From assembly GCA_028564925.1 (NCBI GenBank), contig CM053034.1, positions 154,659,705 to 154,723,704 on the forward strand: DNA of 64,000 nucleotides. Reading direction: 5' to 3'. Of the stretch, positions 23,601 to 38,600 are shown in pieces. A program made the position numbers and the translations under genes. The stretch is from Lithobates sylvaticus (taxonomy: Eukaryota; Chordata; Amphibia; Anura; Ranidae). Under the pieces are notes generated by a model, which did not search any database, had not been told where the DNA came from, and saw only the letters and a program-made list of their open reading frames with translations. Position 1 is the first letter of the stretch. Each line of letters starts with the position of its first letter.

Positions 23601-26600
23601 TTTTCGGAAGCTAATAAAACAAAAAAAAAACACGAATGTCACGTTCATACGATCGGACATTCCGACAACAAAATCCATGGATTTTTTTCCGACGGATGTT
23701 GGCTCAAACTTGTCTTGCATACACACGGTCACACAAATCTTGTCGGAAATTTCAAACATCAAGAACGCGGTGACGTACGTGTCGAGAAAAATTAAGTTCA
23801 ATAGCCAGTGCAGCTCTTTTGCTTGATTCCGAGCATGCGTGGAACTTTGTGCGTCGGAATGGTGTACACACGATCGGAATTTACGACAACAGATTTTGTT
23901 GTTGGAAAATTTGAGATCCAGAAATTCCGATGGAAAATGTCCGATGGAGCCTACACGCGGTCATCATTTCCGACAACAAGCTCCCATCGAACATTTTCTG
24001 TCTGAAAATCCGACCGTGTGTACGCGGCTTTAGAGGCACCATTTCCATATTCCTTTTTATATAATTACGACTAGCATTACTGTCTGCCTCTAGGTGTGCA
24101 ATAAATTATAGTGGACCTATAGTAAGACCTCAGATGAGGACAAGGGTTAAAAGTACCAATACGTGACTGTTTACAGAGTGGACCACTGGAAACTGTGTTC
24201 ATTCCCAGCAGATCATATCCTATACTTGTATAGAGTTTCTCTTATGTCACTCATTAGAGATTACTCAACAGGGGTCTCTGCCAGGGGATCTTTGAGACTG
24301 AAATTAGTAGTCTGTTTAAGTAAACCACGACAGTTGTTTTGCCTGTACGCTTCTCCGATGACAGCACCCCAAGATCCATACTATTATTATTATTATTATT
24401 ATTATTATTAAACGTAGTTACATAGTAGGTGAGGTTGAAAACAAGACACAAGTCCAACCTATGTGTGTAAATTTATGTCAGTATTACATTGTATATCCCT
24501 AGATGTTTCGGTCGTTCAGGTGCTTATCTAATAGTTTTTGGAAACTAGCAATGCCCCCCGCTGAAACCACCGCCTGTGGAAGGGAATTCCACATCCGTGC
24601 CCCTCTTACAGCAGTGCTTTACAATATAAAAGGGAGAAAATACATTTAAAATACAAGAGGATTAAGAGGTCCATGCTCAGAAGAGCTTACAATCTAATTG
24701 GGTGGGGCAGGTGTCACTGCAATGACAGCAATGTCACTAGCACTTGTGACCTGCTACAGCTAGAAAGTGGTGCTTCGAAGTATATCATTATATCCCCCCA
24801 AAAAAAAATTGCAGTTTACTAATTCTCAAATGTGGTGGCTGCATTCATCAGTAACACACTTCCTGTCTTCGGGTGTTCTCCATTATGGACGGAGAAGCAA
24901 TGCAACCACCCTTGGACACATTTCTGTTTTCAATAAGGTTTTAAAGTAGCAGGGTCCCCCACTGATTTACCAGCCCTAACATTCTGATAGAAATACAAGT
25001 AATAAAAAGTTAGAGAAGTGCCAATTAGCTATCACATGTTAAGGAACTCTAGCCAAAACCATTCTTTTAGTTTTGGATAGAGCCGTGGTCTCCCAACTGA
25101 GGCCCTTTGCTTACCTTTATCCAGCCATTGGGGCACTGTTCCTCCCACTAATATGGGGCCTAAATCCTTCCACTATCACCAAATATGAGGCACCATTTAT
25201 CCCACCTTCGCTCACTTCGGCTGTAGTCCAAGGACCTGCCGTTGAAAGGGGCCCGCCAGTGCAACCTGCTGGAACTCAGGGCTCCCGGCGACCATCTTTT
25301 CAGGCCCATCTGGGCCCCAGCAGTGTCGGAGGGTAAGGGGGAGGGCGACCACCGCCGGATCACACAGAGCAGGGATCTCCTGCTTACCCAGTGACCACTG
25401 TCTTCCGATGTCCCACCTCCTGGCTCCTTTGACAGGCGTCACACTGGCTCAATGCCGGAGGACATGTGCTGTCTATCAAAGGAGGCGGGACATCAGATGA
25501 CAGTGGCCGCCAGGTGATGCGGCAGCTCTCCTCTCAAACCGATATGCACTAATCACGCTGCACTGATGGGCACTGGTGAGGCTGCACTGATGGGCACTGG
25601 TGGGGGCTCTTCCCAACATAGACTCTCAAATGGGCACAGAGAGGACCCGCACAAACACACAACTTCATTACATGTTGCGCCGCGTGCCTCTGCGCACTGG
25701 GCCTGCTGCAAGCCTTCTAGTTCTTCTGTCCCATATAGGGCAAACAGTGCCTGGAACGGTGGAACAGGAGAGGACACACCGGTGACCCATCCACTGCAGG
25801 GCCAGGGTGCCAGCCAACCGCCCACGATGAGCCACCCACTGCAGGGCCAGGGTGCCAGCCAACCACCTACGGTGACCCATCCACAGTAGGGCCAGCCACC
25901 CACACCAGGGAGCCAGCCAGCCACAGGAGGACGTGGGAGCCAGCCAGCCACAGAGGACGCGGGAACCAGCCACAGCTACAGTACACATAGTTAAGGTAAG
26001 AGGATTTTTTTTCTACTTTGTGAGAGGTTGGGGCAGGGGTGAGAATCATGGCACAAGGAGGGGGTCCCGTGAGGACCAGAGTGAATGAAGGTGTTCACTC
26101 TGTCAGAAAGTGGCCCCCCTCCAGTCACATTATAACCCTTTGTAGTCTCTAATGGGACCTGGGGGGGGGGGGGGGGGGGGGACTCTAACAGACTCTATAA
26201 TGAACATTGTAAGGGCCTCTTTTAAAAAGACCCCCCCTCCAGGTCCCATTAGACTCTGTTGTAGACTCTAATGAGGCCTGGAGGGGACGCTTTCTAATAG
26301 ACTGTCTTATCTACAGTGTTGGAAAGAGACTCTCCTCCAGGTCCTATAAAAAAAAAAAAAAAAAAGGTAGAAGTTGTACTTTGTGCAAAATGTAGGAGCG
26401 GCCATGGGCGAGATCAAGGGTGGGTCATGGGTGGGGCCTGCCAGGGGGCCCTTGCTTTATTTGGTCCGGGGCCCTGAGTGTTGTCAGTCTGCCCCTGGAT
26501 GGGGCAGTATCCCTCCTCCTATGATGGTCCTTTGTTTTGAAAGTTTGGAGGCCCCTGGGATAGAGTATGGAAAGGACAGAACCACTTTCACTTTTTACTG

Positions 26601-29600
26601 CTGTCTGTCTCCATTGGCGAAATTTCTTCTTACTTTCTGTTCTGGTGACATGACACCTCTCAACAGGGATACAATCACAAATACCTGGCATGGCTTCCAA
26701 CCGTTCCTTACTTTGCTAAATAATGTACTTCCATAGTTAAAGTTTTATATATTGTTGGAAACATTGTGGACTGACATGAAAGAATAAAAAAAAAAAAAAA
26801 AAAAAAAAAAAACACCACAAACTTTTTAATACTAAATAAGTAAGCATTTTCCTTGTTTTAGTAACTGTTCCTTTAAAGAAAAAAAGGTTACAAGCTCAAC
26901 CATAAATAGTAGATTTCTACCTGTATAGAGAGACAAGTATGGGGAGTCCACAATCTCAAACTTCATGCCAGGGAGAGCTAGACGCCACTGAAATATGGAC
27001 AAAACACATTTTAAAAGGGGTACAGGTACAGTGCATGTAATTTACCTATATTTAACCTTCCTTCACATTACTCAAAGCAAAACACTGAGAAATATCAGGT
27101 AATTTTGGACAAACACACAAATTAAACACTTAAACCGAAATCTTACAATGGTCTAAAATTGTTACACCAATTCTTGTAATGCCCCAACTCCTGCTGTGAT
27201 ATGGAGCCTTTTGGGATTACTACAGACGTGCTAGTAATGACCATCTGAACAAATACATGTTTTACAGGTGAGCTTTACATTTTAAATCAGATTAATCTAC
27301 CAATGTTACCACAAGAGAGGAACCCAGGGGTTTCTGAGAAGGTTTTAGGGAGACCCGTTCAAACCTCAAATTCAGTTCCTGAAACAGAATTTAGCCCTCT
27401 CCCACCCCATGTCACACTAATGACTAGTATATTGGATTGATTGCCTCCCGAGACTAGAGCCCTGTACCCGTGTTTATGTCGGTCTGTCCAACAGAAGCTG
27501 GCCGTGCATGCTGGAAAACCAGCAGCTGACCGACTCCAGATCAGCGCTCTCAGCCAATAGCATAGAGTGGTAATTAGAGTGTTCTAAACAGCTAAGCGGG
27601 GGAGGTCATTCAAATAATCTTGCATGGTTAGTACAGGGTCTCCGACCGGAGCTGTCAGAACTGTGTGTTAAGGATTGATCTCAGGAACACAAAACACTAG
27701 ATGCTTTATCTCAACATGTAAAGCATGGTGGGGAGGGAAGGGGATATACTTTTCTCCCACAGGGTATGGACTGCCTGACCTCATTAAAAGACCAATGAAA
27801 GCCAAATTATAGCAGATTGTCAAGGTGTCTGTGAACCAACAAATTAAAGCTGTATCATGTCACAGGAGTAAGGCTTTAAAACACAGGAGTGACCAATTCT
27901 GTATCGGAAATGAAAGAGCCCTGACCTCATTCCATTGTTTGGGTATTTTGGCAGCTGGCGGGTCCAACTGTCAAAAATACCCTAGGCGATTTGGCTATCC
28001 GTGGTGTAATGTAGATGAAGGAATCGGTTATAAAATCTATACATGTATAGCCAGCTTAAAGTGGTTGTAAACCCCATTCATGAAATCTGACCTGGGCACA
28101 TACAGGTGCATCGCCAAAAATTGGAATATCATCAAAAAGTTAATTAATTTCAGTAATTCAATTCAAAAAGTGAAACCCATATTTTATATAGATGTGTTAC
28201 ACACAGGGTGATAGATTTCAAGCATTTATTTCTTTTAATTTTGATTATGGTTTACAGCTAGTGAAAACCCAACCAAAATTCAGTATCTCAGAAAATTAGA
28301 ATGTTACATAAGACCGATAAAAAAAAGAAAAAAAAAAAGGATTTTTAATACAAAAATGTTGGCTTACTGAAAAGTAAGTCTATGTACGGTATAGTATGCA
28401 CTCAATACTTGGTCAGGTGTCCTTTTGCATGAATTACTGCATCAATGCGGTGTGGCATAGAGGTGATCAGCCTGTGGCACTTCTGAGGCGCTATGGAAGC
28501 CCAGGTTGCTTTAGGCCTTCAGCTCATCTGTATTGTTGGGTCTGGTATCTCATCTTCCTCTTGATAATACCCCACAGATTCTCTGTGGGATTTAAGTCAG
28601 GCGAGTTTGCTGGCCAATCAAGCACAACGATACCATGATCATTAAACCAGGTATTGGTACTTTTGGCAGTGTGGGCAGGGGCCAAGTCAAGTGGAAAATA
28701 AAATCAGCATCTCCAAAAAGCTGGTCAGCAGAGGGACGCATGAAGTGCTGTAGAATTTCCTGGTAGAAGACCGCGCTGACTTTTGACTCGATAAAACACA
28801 ATGGACCAACACCAGCAGAAAACATGGCTCCCCAAATCATCATGGGCTGTGGAAAATGTTTTTTTTTTCCTCCAATTTTGGATAGTATTTTCCTTCACTT
28901 GCTGTCCCATAGCCAAAACAGGAAGCAAGATAAAATACATTCAAAATGAGTGAAACCCTGGCTTTTACCTAAACTAGTGTCCCCACTGGGATTTTCCTTC
29001 ACTTTTGAATAATAGAAAATAAGACAAAAAGAGTAGGTGAATCTTAATATAGGGACAAAGACAGCAATAAAAACAGACAGGTGTTCTCCACTCTGTCCAA
29101 GACTAAAAAGTTTTGCCTTTAGTTTTACTTTAACCACTTAAGCCCCAGACCATTTGGCTGGCCAAAGACCAGAGAGCACTTTTTGCGATTCGGCACTACG
29201 TCACTTTAACTGACACGTGCGATGTGGCTCCCAAACAAAATTCATGTCCTTTTTTTCCCACAAATAGAGCTTTTTTTTGGATGTATTTGATCACCTCTGC
29301 TTTTTTTTTTTTTGCGCTATAAACAAAAAAAATTTTTTTGAAAAAAAAAAAATAAATAATATTTTTTACTTTTTTCTATAATAAATATCCCCAAAAATCT
29401 ATAAAAATGTTTTTGTTCCCTTAATTTAGGCCGATACTTCTACTTTTTTTTTTTTTTACCAAAAAAAATATAAAAAAAAAATCGCAATAAGCATTTATTG
29501 ATTGGTTTGCGCAAAAGTTATAGCGTCTACAAATAGGGGATAGTTTTATGGCATTTTTATTAATCATTTTTTTTTTTTTACTAGTAATGGCGGCGATTAG

Positions 29601-32600
29601 CAATTTTTATCGTGACTGACATTATGGCAGACACATCGGACATTTTTTTTTTTTTTAAATATCTGTTTATTGGTTTACAGAAAAAAAACATAGCAAACAA
29701 AAAATAAAAACAAAAAAAGCACAAATGAACATTTAAGCATACAATGGTCTTACATGGCAACAATGTGGCAACAATGTGGTCCCTGTGGGGACCTCGTTAC
29801 AGTTATGTCGTTTATATATAGCAGGCATATATCATATAATACGAATGTTTGTACAGCACCTCATTTCCCAGAGTCACAGGATATTGTAATTTAACATGTG
29901 TACATAATGGTACAATATCTGATATAGTCATTGTGTAGTCGGCACCCACTTGAGATCTATTTTGTGGAGGGTCTACTAGGAGGCCTCCGAAGCAGAGGAG
30001 GAATCTGCCAACCATTTGGACCAGACTTTGTCATATTTGTTGGGGCAACCTCTATTGGCGTATGTGTCTTTATATAGAGGTAGGCTATTGTTGATGAGTT
30101 GTTTCCACAGGGAGAGAGGAAGGGGGGTTGGTTTGCGCCAGCTAAGAGCGATGGCTTTGCAGGCATAAAACAGTAGGAGTCCCACAAGTGTGCGTCCTGC
30201 CACCGTAGGGATTAGTTGCTCAATCAGGCCTAGTATGCAAATTGCCATTGAGTGTTGCAATGGTACAGAGGTAATCTGCGCGATAAAGTCCAAGATCTCT
30301 TTCCAGTAACTGGTAATTGCTGGTCCAGAAGATATGGGTGAAATCCCCAGGAATCACACCACATCTCCAGCACCCGGGAGGGGAGACAGGGTTCATTTTG
30401 TGTAGTCTGTGGGGGGTAAAGTACGCCCGGTGAACGATCTTGAACTGGATCAGGCGGTCCCTCAGAGAGACCAGGGAGTTAAAAGGGAAGTCCCATATGT
30501 CGTCCCAGTCGTCGTTGTCAAGATCAGGGATGTCATGGGACCATTTAGTTCTTAGCTTTTCCAAAGCCGGGAAAGAGGTGAAGATCAAATGAGAGTACAG
30601 TTGAGAGGTGGGCTTTTTAGCACAGTCTGATCTAAGGAGGTCCTCAAGTGAGGACTGAATAAGTTGAGGAGGGGAGTTGGAGAATTGGCAACCGAAGGCA
30701 TGGGTGAGCTGATGGTATCGAAAAAAATAGGATCGTGGTACATTGAAGTCAGAATTTAGTTTGGAAAGCGGAACTAGGGATTGGTTGGAGACAATCTGTG
30801 ATATCGTTTTTATGTTAAATTTGGTCCAGGCATGTGGCTCAGGTAATTTGTAGATGTGCTCTAGGGTTGGGTTTCGCCAAAGGGGGGCATTGGGTGAGAT
30901 TGCACGTTTAGGGTATTTTTCGATTCTTAGACCCGCCCCCCATGCACGCAATGTGGTGCGCATGGAGGGTGTCAGTGGGTAGGGGGCCCGGGGGCCTCGA
31001 AGGAGTAAAAATTTGAGCGCCTCAAGGGATCCCAGCACTGCCGTCTCTATCTGGGTAGCTGGGTTGGAGATGTCCGGATTGAGCCACCAAGCGGCCGTTA
31101 CTAGCTGGGTGGCTAAATAATACTTAAATAGATCTGGACATGCCAAGCCACCCTGAGAGGTCGGGCGTATCAGTGTGGTCCAGCTGTATCTGGGGGACTG
31201 GGATCCCCACAGGAAAGAGGCGAGGAGGTGGTGTAGACGTATGAAAAAAGATTTGGGTATCCACTGTGGAGAGTGGCGATATAGGTACGTGAACTTAGGT
31301 AGTATTTTCATTTTAAACAAATTTATACGTCCCATCAATGAAAGTGGCAATGATTCCCATGCCTTCAGTCGTTGCCGAGCCTCCTGAACTACCAGGGACA
31401 GGTTCAGGGGTAAGTAGTCGGAGGCCTGTCTGGAGACCACCACCCCCAGGTATTTAAAGGTCTCGACCCATTGGAGGGGTATATTAGGAGGAGCTGTGGC
31501 ACGGGCCGCTGGGTCTATGGGAAACAGAAGAGATTTTGTCCAGTTGACTCTGAGGCCCGTGACAGTGGAAAAGGAGTTGAGGATCTGTAGGGCTCCCTCG
31601 AGCGATGGGCCTGCATCGTTGAGGAAAAGCAGGAGGTCATCTGCGTAGAGGGCAACCCTCTCCTCCAGCCAGCCAATCCGCAGCCCCTTAACACAGGGGG
31701 AGGTGCGGAGGGCCTCCGCAAGTGGCTCCATTGCAATGGCAAACAGGGCCGGAGAGAGAGGGCAGCCCTGCCGCGTACCTCTGGACAGACGGAAGGACTG
31801 TGACAGGCCGCCTCCCAGCTTAATGGCGGAGGTGGGGTCCCGGTACAGGACCTTAATCCACTCAATGAAGACCAGGGGGAATCCCATTCGTCGGAGGATC
31901 TCCCAAAGAAAAGGCCACTCGACCGTGTCAAAGGCCTTTTCAATAATCGAGAGAGGCCATCACCCTAGACCCTTCATTGAGATGCTGTGCGTGTATGTTA
32001 GTAAACAGGCGTCTTAGATTCACGTCTGTTGATCTATTGGCCATGAAACCAGTTTGGTCGGTCTCGATGACAGAGGGGAGTAGGGGCTGTAGTCTCATGG
32101 TTAATAATTTGGTGAGGATCTTGAAATCCGTATTGAGTAGGGCAATAGGCCTGTAGGAGGCACAGGATGTGGGGTCTTTAGGTGCTTTGTGGATGAGAAT
32201 GACGTGGGCATGACTCATGGAAGCCGGAAGGGCACCATCAGCCAAACAATGGGTGAAAAGTTGAGCTAACTTGGGGGCCAGTAGGTCCCCATGAGCTTTA
32301 TAAAACTCAATGGGGAGCCCATCCGGGCCCGGAGACTTCCCGGTAGGGAAGGACCCCATCGCTTTCAGTACCTCCTCCGGGGTAATCGGCCTCACTAGGG
32401 ATTCTCTCTCTCTATCAGAAAGCCAACCAAATGCCAAGGGGTCCAGCCAGGGTGCAAGGTCCCGTGGCTGGAAATCCGCTGGAAGTACTGAGGTATAAAG
32501 GGAGGTATAGTATTTGCGGAATGCCTCCAGTACATCTGGCAGAGAAGAGACCGATTCTCCCGAAGGGGACACCACACTGGGGATCACCGTCAAGGGTTTG

Positions 32601-35600
32601 TCGTGTTGTGTCAGCATTGCTAGGAGGCGACCATTCCGGTCTCCCTGCTCAAAGAAGCGTTTGCCTATTCCGGTAGAGGTCTAGTCTGGTTACCTCGGTG
32701 AGGTGGAGGTGTAGCTCACATTTTGCTGCATTGAGGGTGTCATAATGTGCATCCGAGGGGTCGGCAGCGTAGATGTCTGACTGGGATTGCACAGCGGCCT
32801 GTAGGACAGTGGTGGCAGCAGCTTGCTCCCTCCGGATCCCAGCGATGGAAGCCTTGAAGGCATCCCAGGTCACAGTTGTGGAGGAGGACCCTATGTTAAG
32901 CTCCCAAAATTCTGTCAAACGTGGTGGAATGGTATTTGCTAGGTCCGCATGGGAGATCCAATGGGTCCCCAGGCGCCAAAGGGACGAGGAACGAGAGGAC
33001 GGAGAACGTATGCTAAGGAGTAGGGGGCAGTGGTCTGAAAGTCCGCTGGGTAAGTAGGAGGCGTCCAATATGTCTGTCAGCATAGTCGGGTTGGCAAAGG
33101 CAAGATCTATGCGGGAAGAAGTTTTATGCGTGTTGGAGAAACAGGAGTATGCTCTGGTCGTGGGATGTTTCCATCTCCACACCTCAGACACTCCCAATGC
33201 CTCTGCCCATGAGAGCAAGTCTGTGGAAAATTGTTTAGGAGGGATAGGTCGGTCCAGCTCTGGGGCTAGGATGGCATTAAAGTCACCCATAAGTAACAGT
33301 TTGGCCGGGCAGTACGGAGTGATTTTCTCTAGAATGGTATATAGGGTGGAGGAGGAGAAAGGCGGAGGGATGTAAACACCTACCACAATATATCGGATAC
33401 CCCAGACAGTAAACACTATTAGCACGTATTTGCCCTGGGGGTCCGTGTGAACATGTTCTATAACACAAGGGAAGGAGTTACTGATTAAAATGGTGACCCC
33501 TCTGGCATATGTGGAGTAAGAGGCATGAAAGGCTCTCTGGATCCCCGGTTTTCTCAATGCCAGTAGTTTGCTGCCCACGAGATGCGTTTCTTGCAGAATT
33601 ACGATATGTGGGGATTGCAGTTTGAGGTATTTGAAGAGCACCGCTCTCTTAAACTTGGAGTTTAGTCCCCGATTCCCCGACACGTTCCAGGATAGTACAC
33701 TGAAGGTGGGGGTGTCACGTCCCGCCATTGTGTGGGGGTTTGGTGGGGAAAGGGAGGAGGGCCGAAACCGGTGCGTTTGTGCATCTCAGGAGCAGCAAAA
33801 ACTCTAGGGACCTGCGCCAGGTAGTATTGCGACCAGTGAAAGACCAAAAAAAACAGTAAACATACATTTACAAAACTAATAAACAATACTTGTAATGACA
33901 CAAAAGTGTCAGCCCTGCCCTCATCTGATGGCATCCCGAGAACTGGGGAGCGATCAGATCAGGCCTATACCCAGAACTTACCAACAGTAAACCCTTTAAA
34001 CTTGGTTAGTATGGCCACGTCCTGGACCAAACAAAGGGGGAGGGGGGTTGCCAAAACTGGAAAAAGTCCTCAATGTCCTCACTGGGACCTGGGTGAGGGA
34101 GGGGGGGTGACTCGATGGGAGACACATCGGACATTTTTGACACATTTTTAGGACTAGTGTCATTTATACAGCAATCAGTGCTATACAAATGCACTGATTC
34201 CTGTGTAAATGACACTGGCAGTGAAGCGGTTAACCACTAGGGGGCAGTTAAGGGGTTAAGTGTGTCCTAGGGAGTGATTCTAACTGTGTGGGGGGTGTGG
34301 CTAAGTGTGACATCACTGATCACCGCTCCTGATTACAGGGAGCTATGATCAGTGACAGTGTCACTAGGCAGAACAGGGAGATGCTTGTTTACATTAGCAC
34401 CCCCCCCCCCCCCGTTCATCCTCTCCGTGAGACAATCACGGGTATCCCCACAGACAGAATCCACGGGACTGTAGGCCGCCTCTTAAAGGGCAATGTACAG
34501 GTATGTTAGTTTGCCTGTACGTGCTATTCTGCAGCAGTATATGTGCGCGAGGCGGTCGGCAAGCGGTTAAAAAGATGTTGCACTTTTGTTATCCTAGCCA
34601 CATTTTAGAGTAAATCAGGTTAAAAAAATATATACATTCTGTCATTATAATTATGGATTAGAGGAAGATCTACACAAAAATATCCGTCTGTTTAGAAAAA
34701 AAAATAAAAAAAAATAAAACTTAAGCACAAAGAATGCATTTTGGTTTTATTTTCAAATTCGTTTTTATTGAAATAGTGTTTGCTGCATTACAAAAACAAG
34801 AAACAAGTACACTGTTGCAAAGATGGTCAAAAGAGCGAGGGCCTACATGAATGCTATCTACATGTACTGTAATAAAAGGAATAGGCCACCCTGTGTACTT
34901 TAAGCTTTTTTGTAAACGTCACAGGAGGAAGCCCATAAATGAATGCATACATGATATTGTAGAAGAAAAAGCTGCAACATGCTTTAGAGCAAAGGATATC
35001 AATCTGGGTGATCTTTAAAATTCCCCTGAACCTCAAAGATTTCTCTTTCTGCCTGTGTAATGCATTGATCATTTTACTTACTGCTACTTCCACGTGGTCT
35101 GAGCCATGGTCGTCCTGCTTGTGAAGTAGCTCAAAGTAATAGCGTCTGGAACTCATTAATCTAAGACAGAAAAAAAGCAGGATTCACAACATGAATACAG
35201 AACAGCTCATAAAATTGATCACTCTTTTTGTAGAAGTATTGTATGAACTTTACACACAGCAGTTACATGACATTTACAAGATGTGTTGCTCAACCAAGTC
35301 TACTGTGAATGAGCAATTCATAATGTCGCATCAACACCATCGGGGCTTCCAAATACATAAATGAGTTCTCTTCCATTAGTTTTGCTTAAAGAGGAACTGC
35401 AGTCTACTCACATAGTTTGTAATAAAAACATCTTTGCCATTCTAAAGCTTCCCTCCAACCACTTTGCACATTTTATATATACTGCGATTCTGTACTTGCC
35501 AGATATGCTGCAGAAATCTCCCTCCACTGAGTCTGACTGCATCCATTTTAAGTGTGCATCTGAAGCTGCTGCCTGTTCACTTCCTGGATTTACAGAGAGG

Positions 35601-38600
35601 CACACCTCCAGATCTGCAGCTCTCATTGGCCTTCTTATGACTCATCCCCTCTCCCTTCCTGGCAAACTCGAGAGAGAGAGATCGAGAGAGATCGGTGCAA
35701 GATGTCATAAGCCTAGGCTTTTTACCAGACAAGAAACAGGAAGTGGGCTGTATAAAAGGTATTTACTGGCAGAATTTTTTTTTTTTTTTACTATCCAAAG
35801 TTAAAACAAGGGCAGAAGATTTAATAAATGGAAAGATGAAAAAATGACTGAAGTTCCACTTTAAGCTGGCTGTGCTCAAAGTAATACATTGGGAGATCAG
35901 CTCTCCCTGTCAGCGTGAACCGAGGAATGCCGTTTACCGGCACTTCCTGGTTCACGCGATGATCAGCTGTGATTGATCACGTGGTGTGAAGCCTGTCAGA
36001 GGCTTCATACCACGATCAGAGTTGTGGTGTGTCAGACTAACACACACAGCACCTCTGATTGCTGCGCTGCGTGCCCCTGTGGGTGCGCGTCAGCTCTGTT
36101 ATCCTGATCACGTCATATGACGTCCGATCAGGATAACTAAACTACTTTGCCGCCGTTATTTTGCTATATGGCGGGCGGCAAGTGGAGATATAGATAGATA
36201 GATAGATAGATGGATAAGATAGATATACACACTTACTTACCTAGGTGGATGCAGCATCTGTCCCCTGCTGCTTCTAAGATCGAGAACTGAACGATCAAAG
36301 AGCGCTCATCGCTCAGTTCTCGGTCTTCAGTGAGCAGAAAACCGACTCTCTGCTCTGTCCCTCCAGCACTCACTGGAGCGCTGGGATTTGGAGGGGCTCC
36401 CAGTGGATCGCTGAGAGGCTGATCCAGCTGCCGCTTCAGGCATCTGGGTGGAGAATGACTGTAAACTGTGACTGAGTGACGTCAGCGGACTTTAGCTTGC
36501 TGTTGGCTGAAAACGGGTCACAGATGTTCAGAACGAAGTGCACTCCTGTGATCCATAGGAGAAGTAGGGTCAAAAAAACATTGGCGATACTTTACCAGTT
36601 TTGGAAGCTTGTTATGGAATGACTAATGGATAAGGACTGGGAAAGAAACTTCAATCCGTTTATATATTTACATAGTTACATAGTTGGTAAGGTGGAATAA
36701 AGTCAACAGTCCATCCAGTTCAACCTGACAGTTACAAGATGTGTAGCTCAACCAAGTCTATTTGAGGCAGGGACTTAGATTTAAACAGCTGAAAGTATAT
36801 GTAAACCCAATCAGTAAAGTCTCATAAGCTTCATTCCACATTATTGTCATTTTAAAAGTAATTTTCACAATGTTTAAATGTACAGCATTTACTACAATAA
36901 TATTTAGTGATTATGGTATGGAAGCCCTTGTTTATGCATTTCCTGTTATACGGCAACGACGCTCTTCCCTCAATCTCCCCATTGCGCCATTGTGCTGTCA
37001 GCCTATTTCACAGGATTATTGTGGAGGCTACCACTGGTCATTTCACCACACACTGCTTAGGCATTGCCCACTGTTATCATCAGGAAACCCACCCATAGAT
37101 ATACTATGTGGCCATCACTGGAGTAGATGCATGTGGGCAGGAAGTAGCTACATAGAGGCGGCAAAAGATCAAAAAAAAAAAAAAAAAAGAAGAAGAAGGG
37201 GGGGGGGGTGGAGTATGACCCAAGGGCAAAACCTAATTCTAAATCTACTCCCATCCACATTCGCTACACTTACCCATTTTGAAGCCGCTCCGGTCCGATC
37301 TCCAGAGGCACCCACTTTGTGCAGGAGAAAGCCAACATCGGCTTGTAAATGCCTGGGAAGTGAAGTCACATAAACTAAGGGTCCTTTCACATGGGTGGTC
37401 CGATCAGGTCCGCCTGTCAGTTTTTCAGGCGGACCCGATTGGACCCTCCATTCACCTCTATGGAGCGGCAGATGTCAGCAGTGACATGACTGCGGACACC
37501 GATCCAATCCTGTCCGCCAAATAAAGATGGATGGTGACCCCATTTTCCATCCGTCTGGAGAATCGGATCGTATAAGATCGGGTGAAAATGGACAGGCGGT
37601 ATGTTTTCACCCTATTTCCTCATGGGAGAGCAGGACTCTTTCTATCTCCGCTCTGCACAGTGAGGGAAGACGGACCAGTCATCCGCCTGCTCAGCGGTGG
37701 ATCAGCAGAGCGATCCCCTGCTGAGAAAAGCAGAGTCTGCCGAACTAACCCCTCATGTGAAAGGACCCTTGCTATGGGGCTTCTGTTGTCAGCTGCCTCT
37801 CCTATACACTGAAGCTGCCACTGACAGTTTAGACTGGGACCGGACTGAAATGGCTGCAAATTAGGCAAGTATAGCGACCCTTTCTTTACAGAGCTAGATA
37901 GATTAGGCTTAGACTATGGGTGGGAGTAGCTTTAGAGTTAGTTAAATGTTGCCTTTACTTCCACTTTTTTGCCATTCTGTTTACCAGCACTGCAGTTATA
38001 AAGCAGTGCCTTTGAAGGGCAGAAAACACTGCTGATGATACTCCAGTTAGCTTTCATAGCAGGCTCATGGTGCCACGGTCCCTTCTCACTCATCTCATTC
38101 TCCCAGTAAGCACTCTTCCAGCACCCACCTCCAATTAAGCTGCAAAAAAACAAGGAAGGATATAGATACTGTACCAGCCCAGTACAGACAGAACATTTGG
38201 AATAGGTTTTGCTTATAAAGAAAATTTCTGGTCTAGATTTGCAATTTAGCACACACAGGTAACTCCAGTCCAATAGATTGCAGGACAAAATCAGAATATT
38301 TGTTGCCCTGCTCTCCTCTATAACCCATCTACAAGGTCACATAATAAAGATGAGCATGTACTGTAAATCATTACGAAGTAGGAAAGTACACACTGAAAGC
38401 CAGATAAAAGTCAGTGCGTTTGAAGACCTCTTGCATATCCTCTAACAGCATCCGTATGACTCACATAATCGGGTTAAGAGGATTTTATGATTGTAAATAA
38501 TACCTAGGCAAGGGCAAGGAAAATGGAGAGCAACAGAAACAGAAAAATAGTAATAAGAGCAGGGAGGGGGGCCAGGCGAGATAAAGCCATTGCCTTTCCT

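Noticed and set aside
25553-25988. Several overlapping open frames on both strands ([11 protein letters not shown]-type peptides)
   Set aside because: They come from GC-rich tandem repeats whose unit length is a multiple of three; no family resemblance.
36870-37373. 167-codon plus-strand frame
   Set aside because: It spans an A-run, a G-run and interspersed repeat, with low-complexity lysine/arginine text; no coding signal.
37938-38288. 117-codon minus-strand open frame with a plausible acceptor near 38141
   Set aside because: It does not match any B4GALNT4 block, the neighbouring exons join without it, and the region looks like interspersed repeat.
38456-38465. AP-1-like TGACTCAC upstream of the nested ORF
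   Set aside because: An 8-bp match is expected often by chance, and no other promoter evidence is visible.
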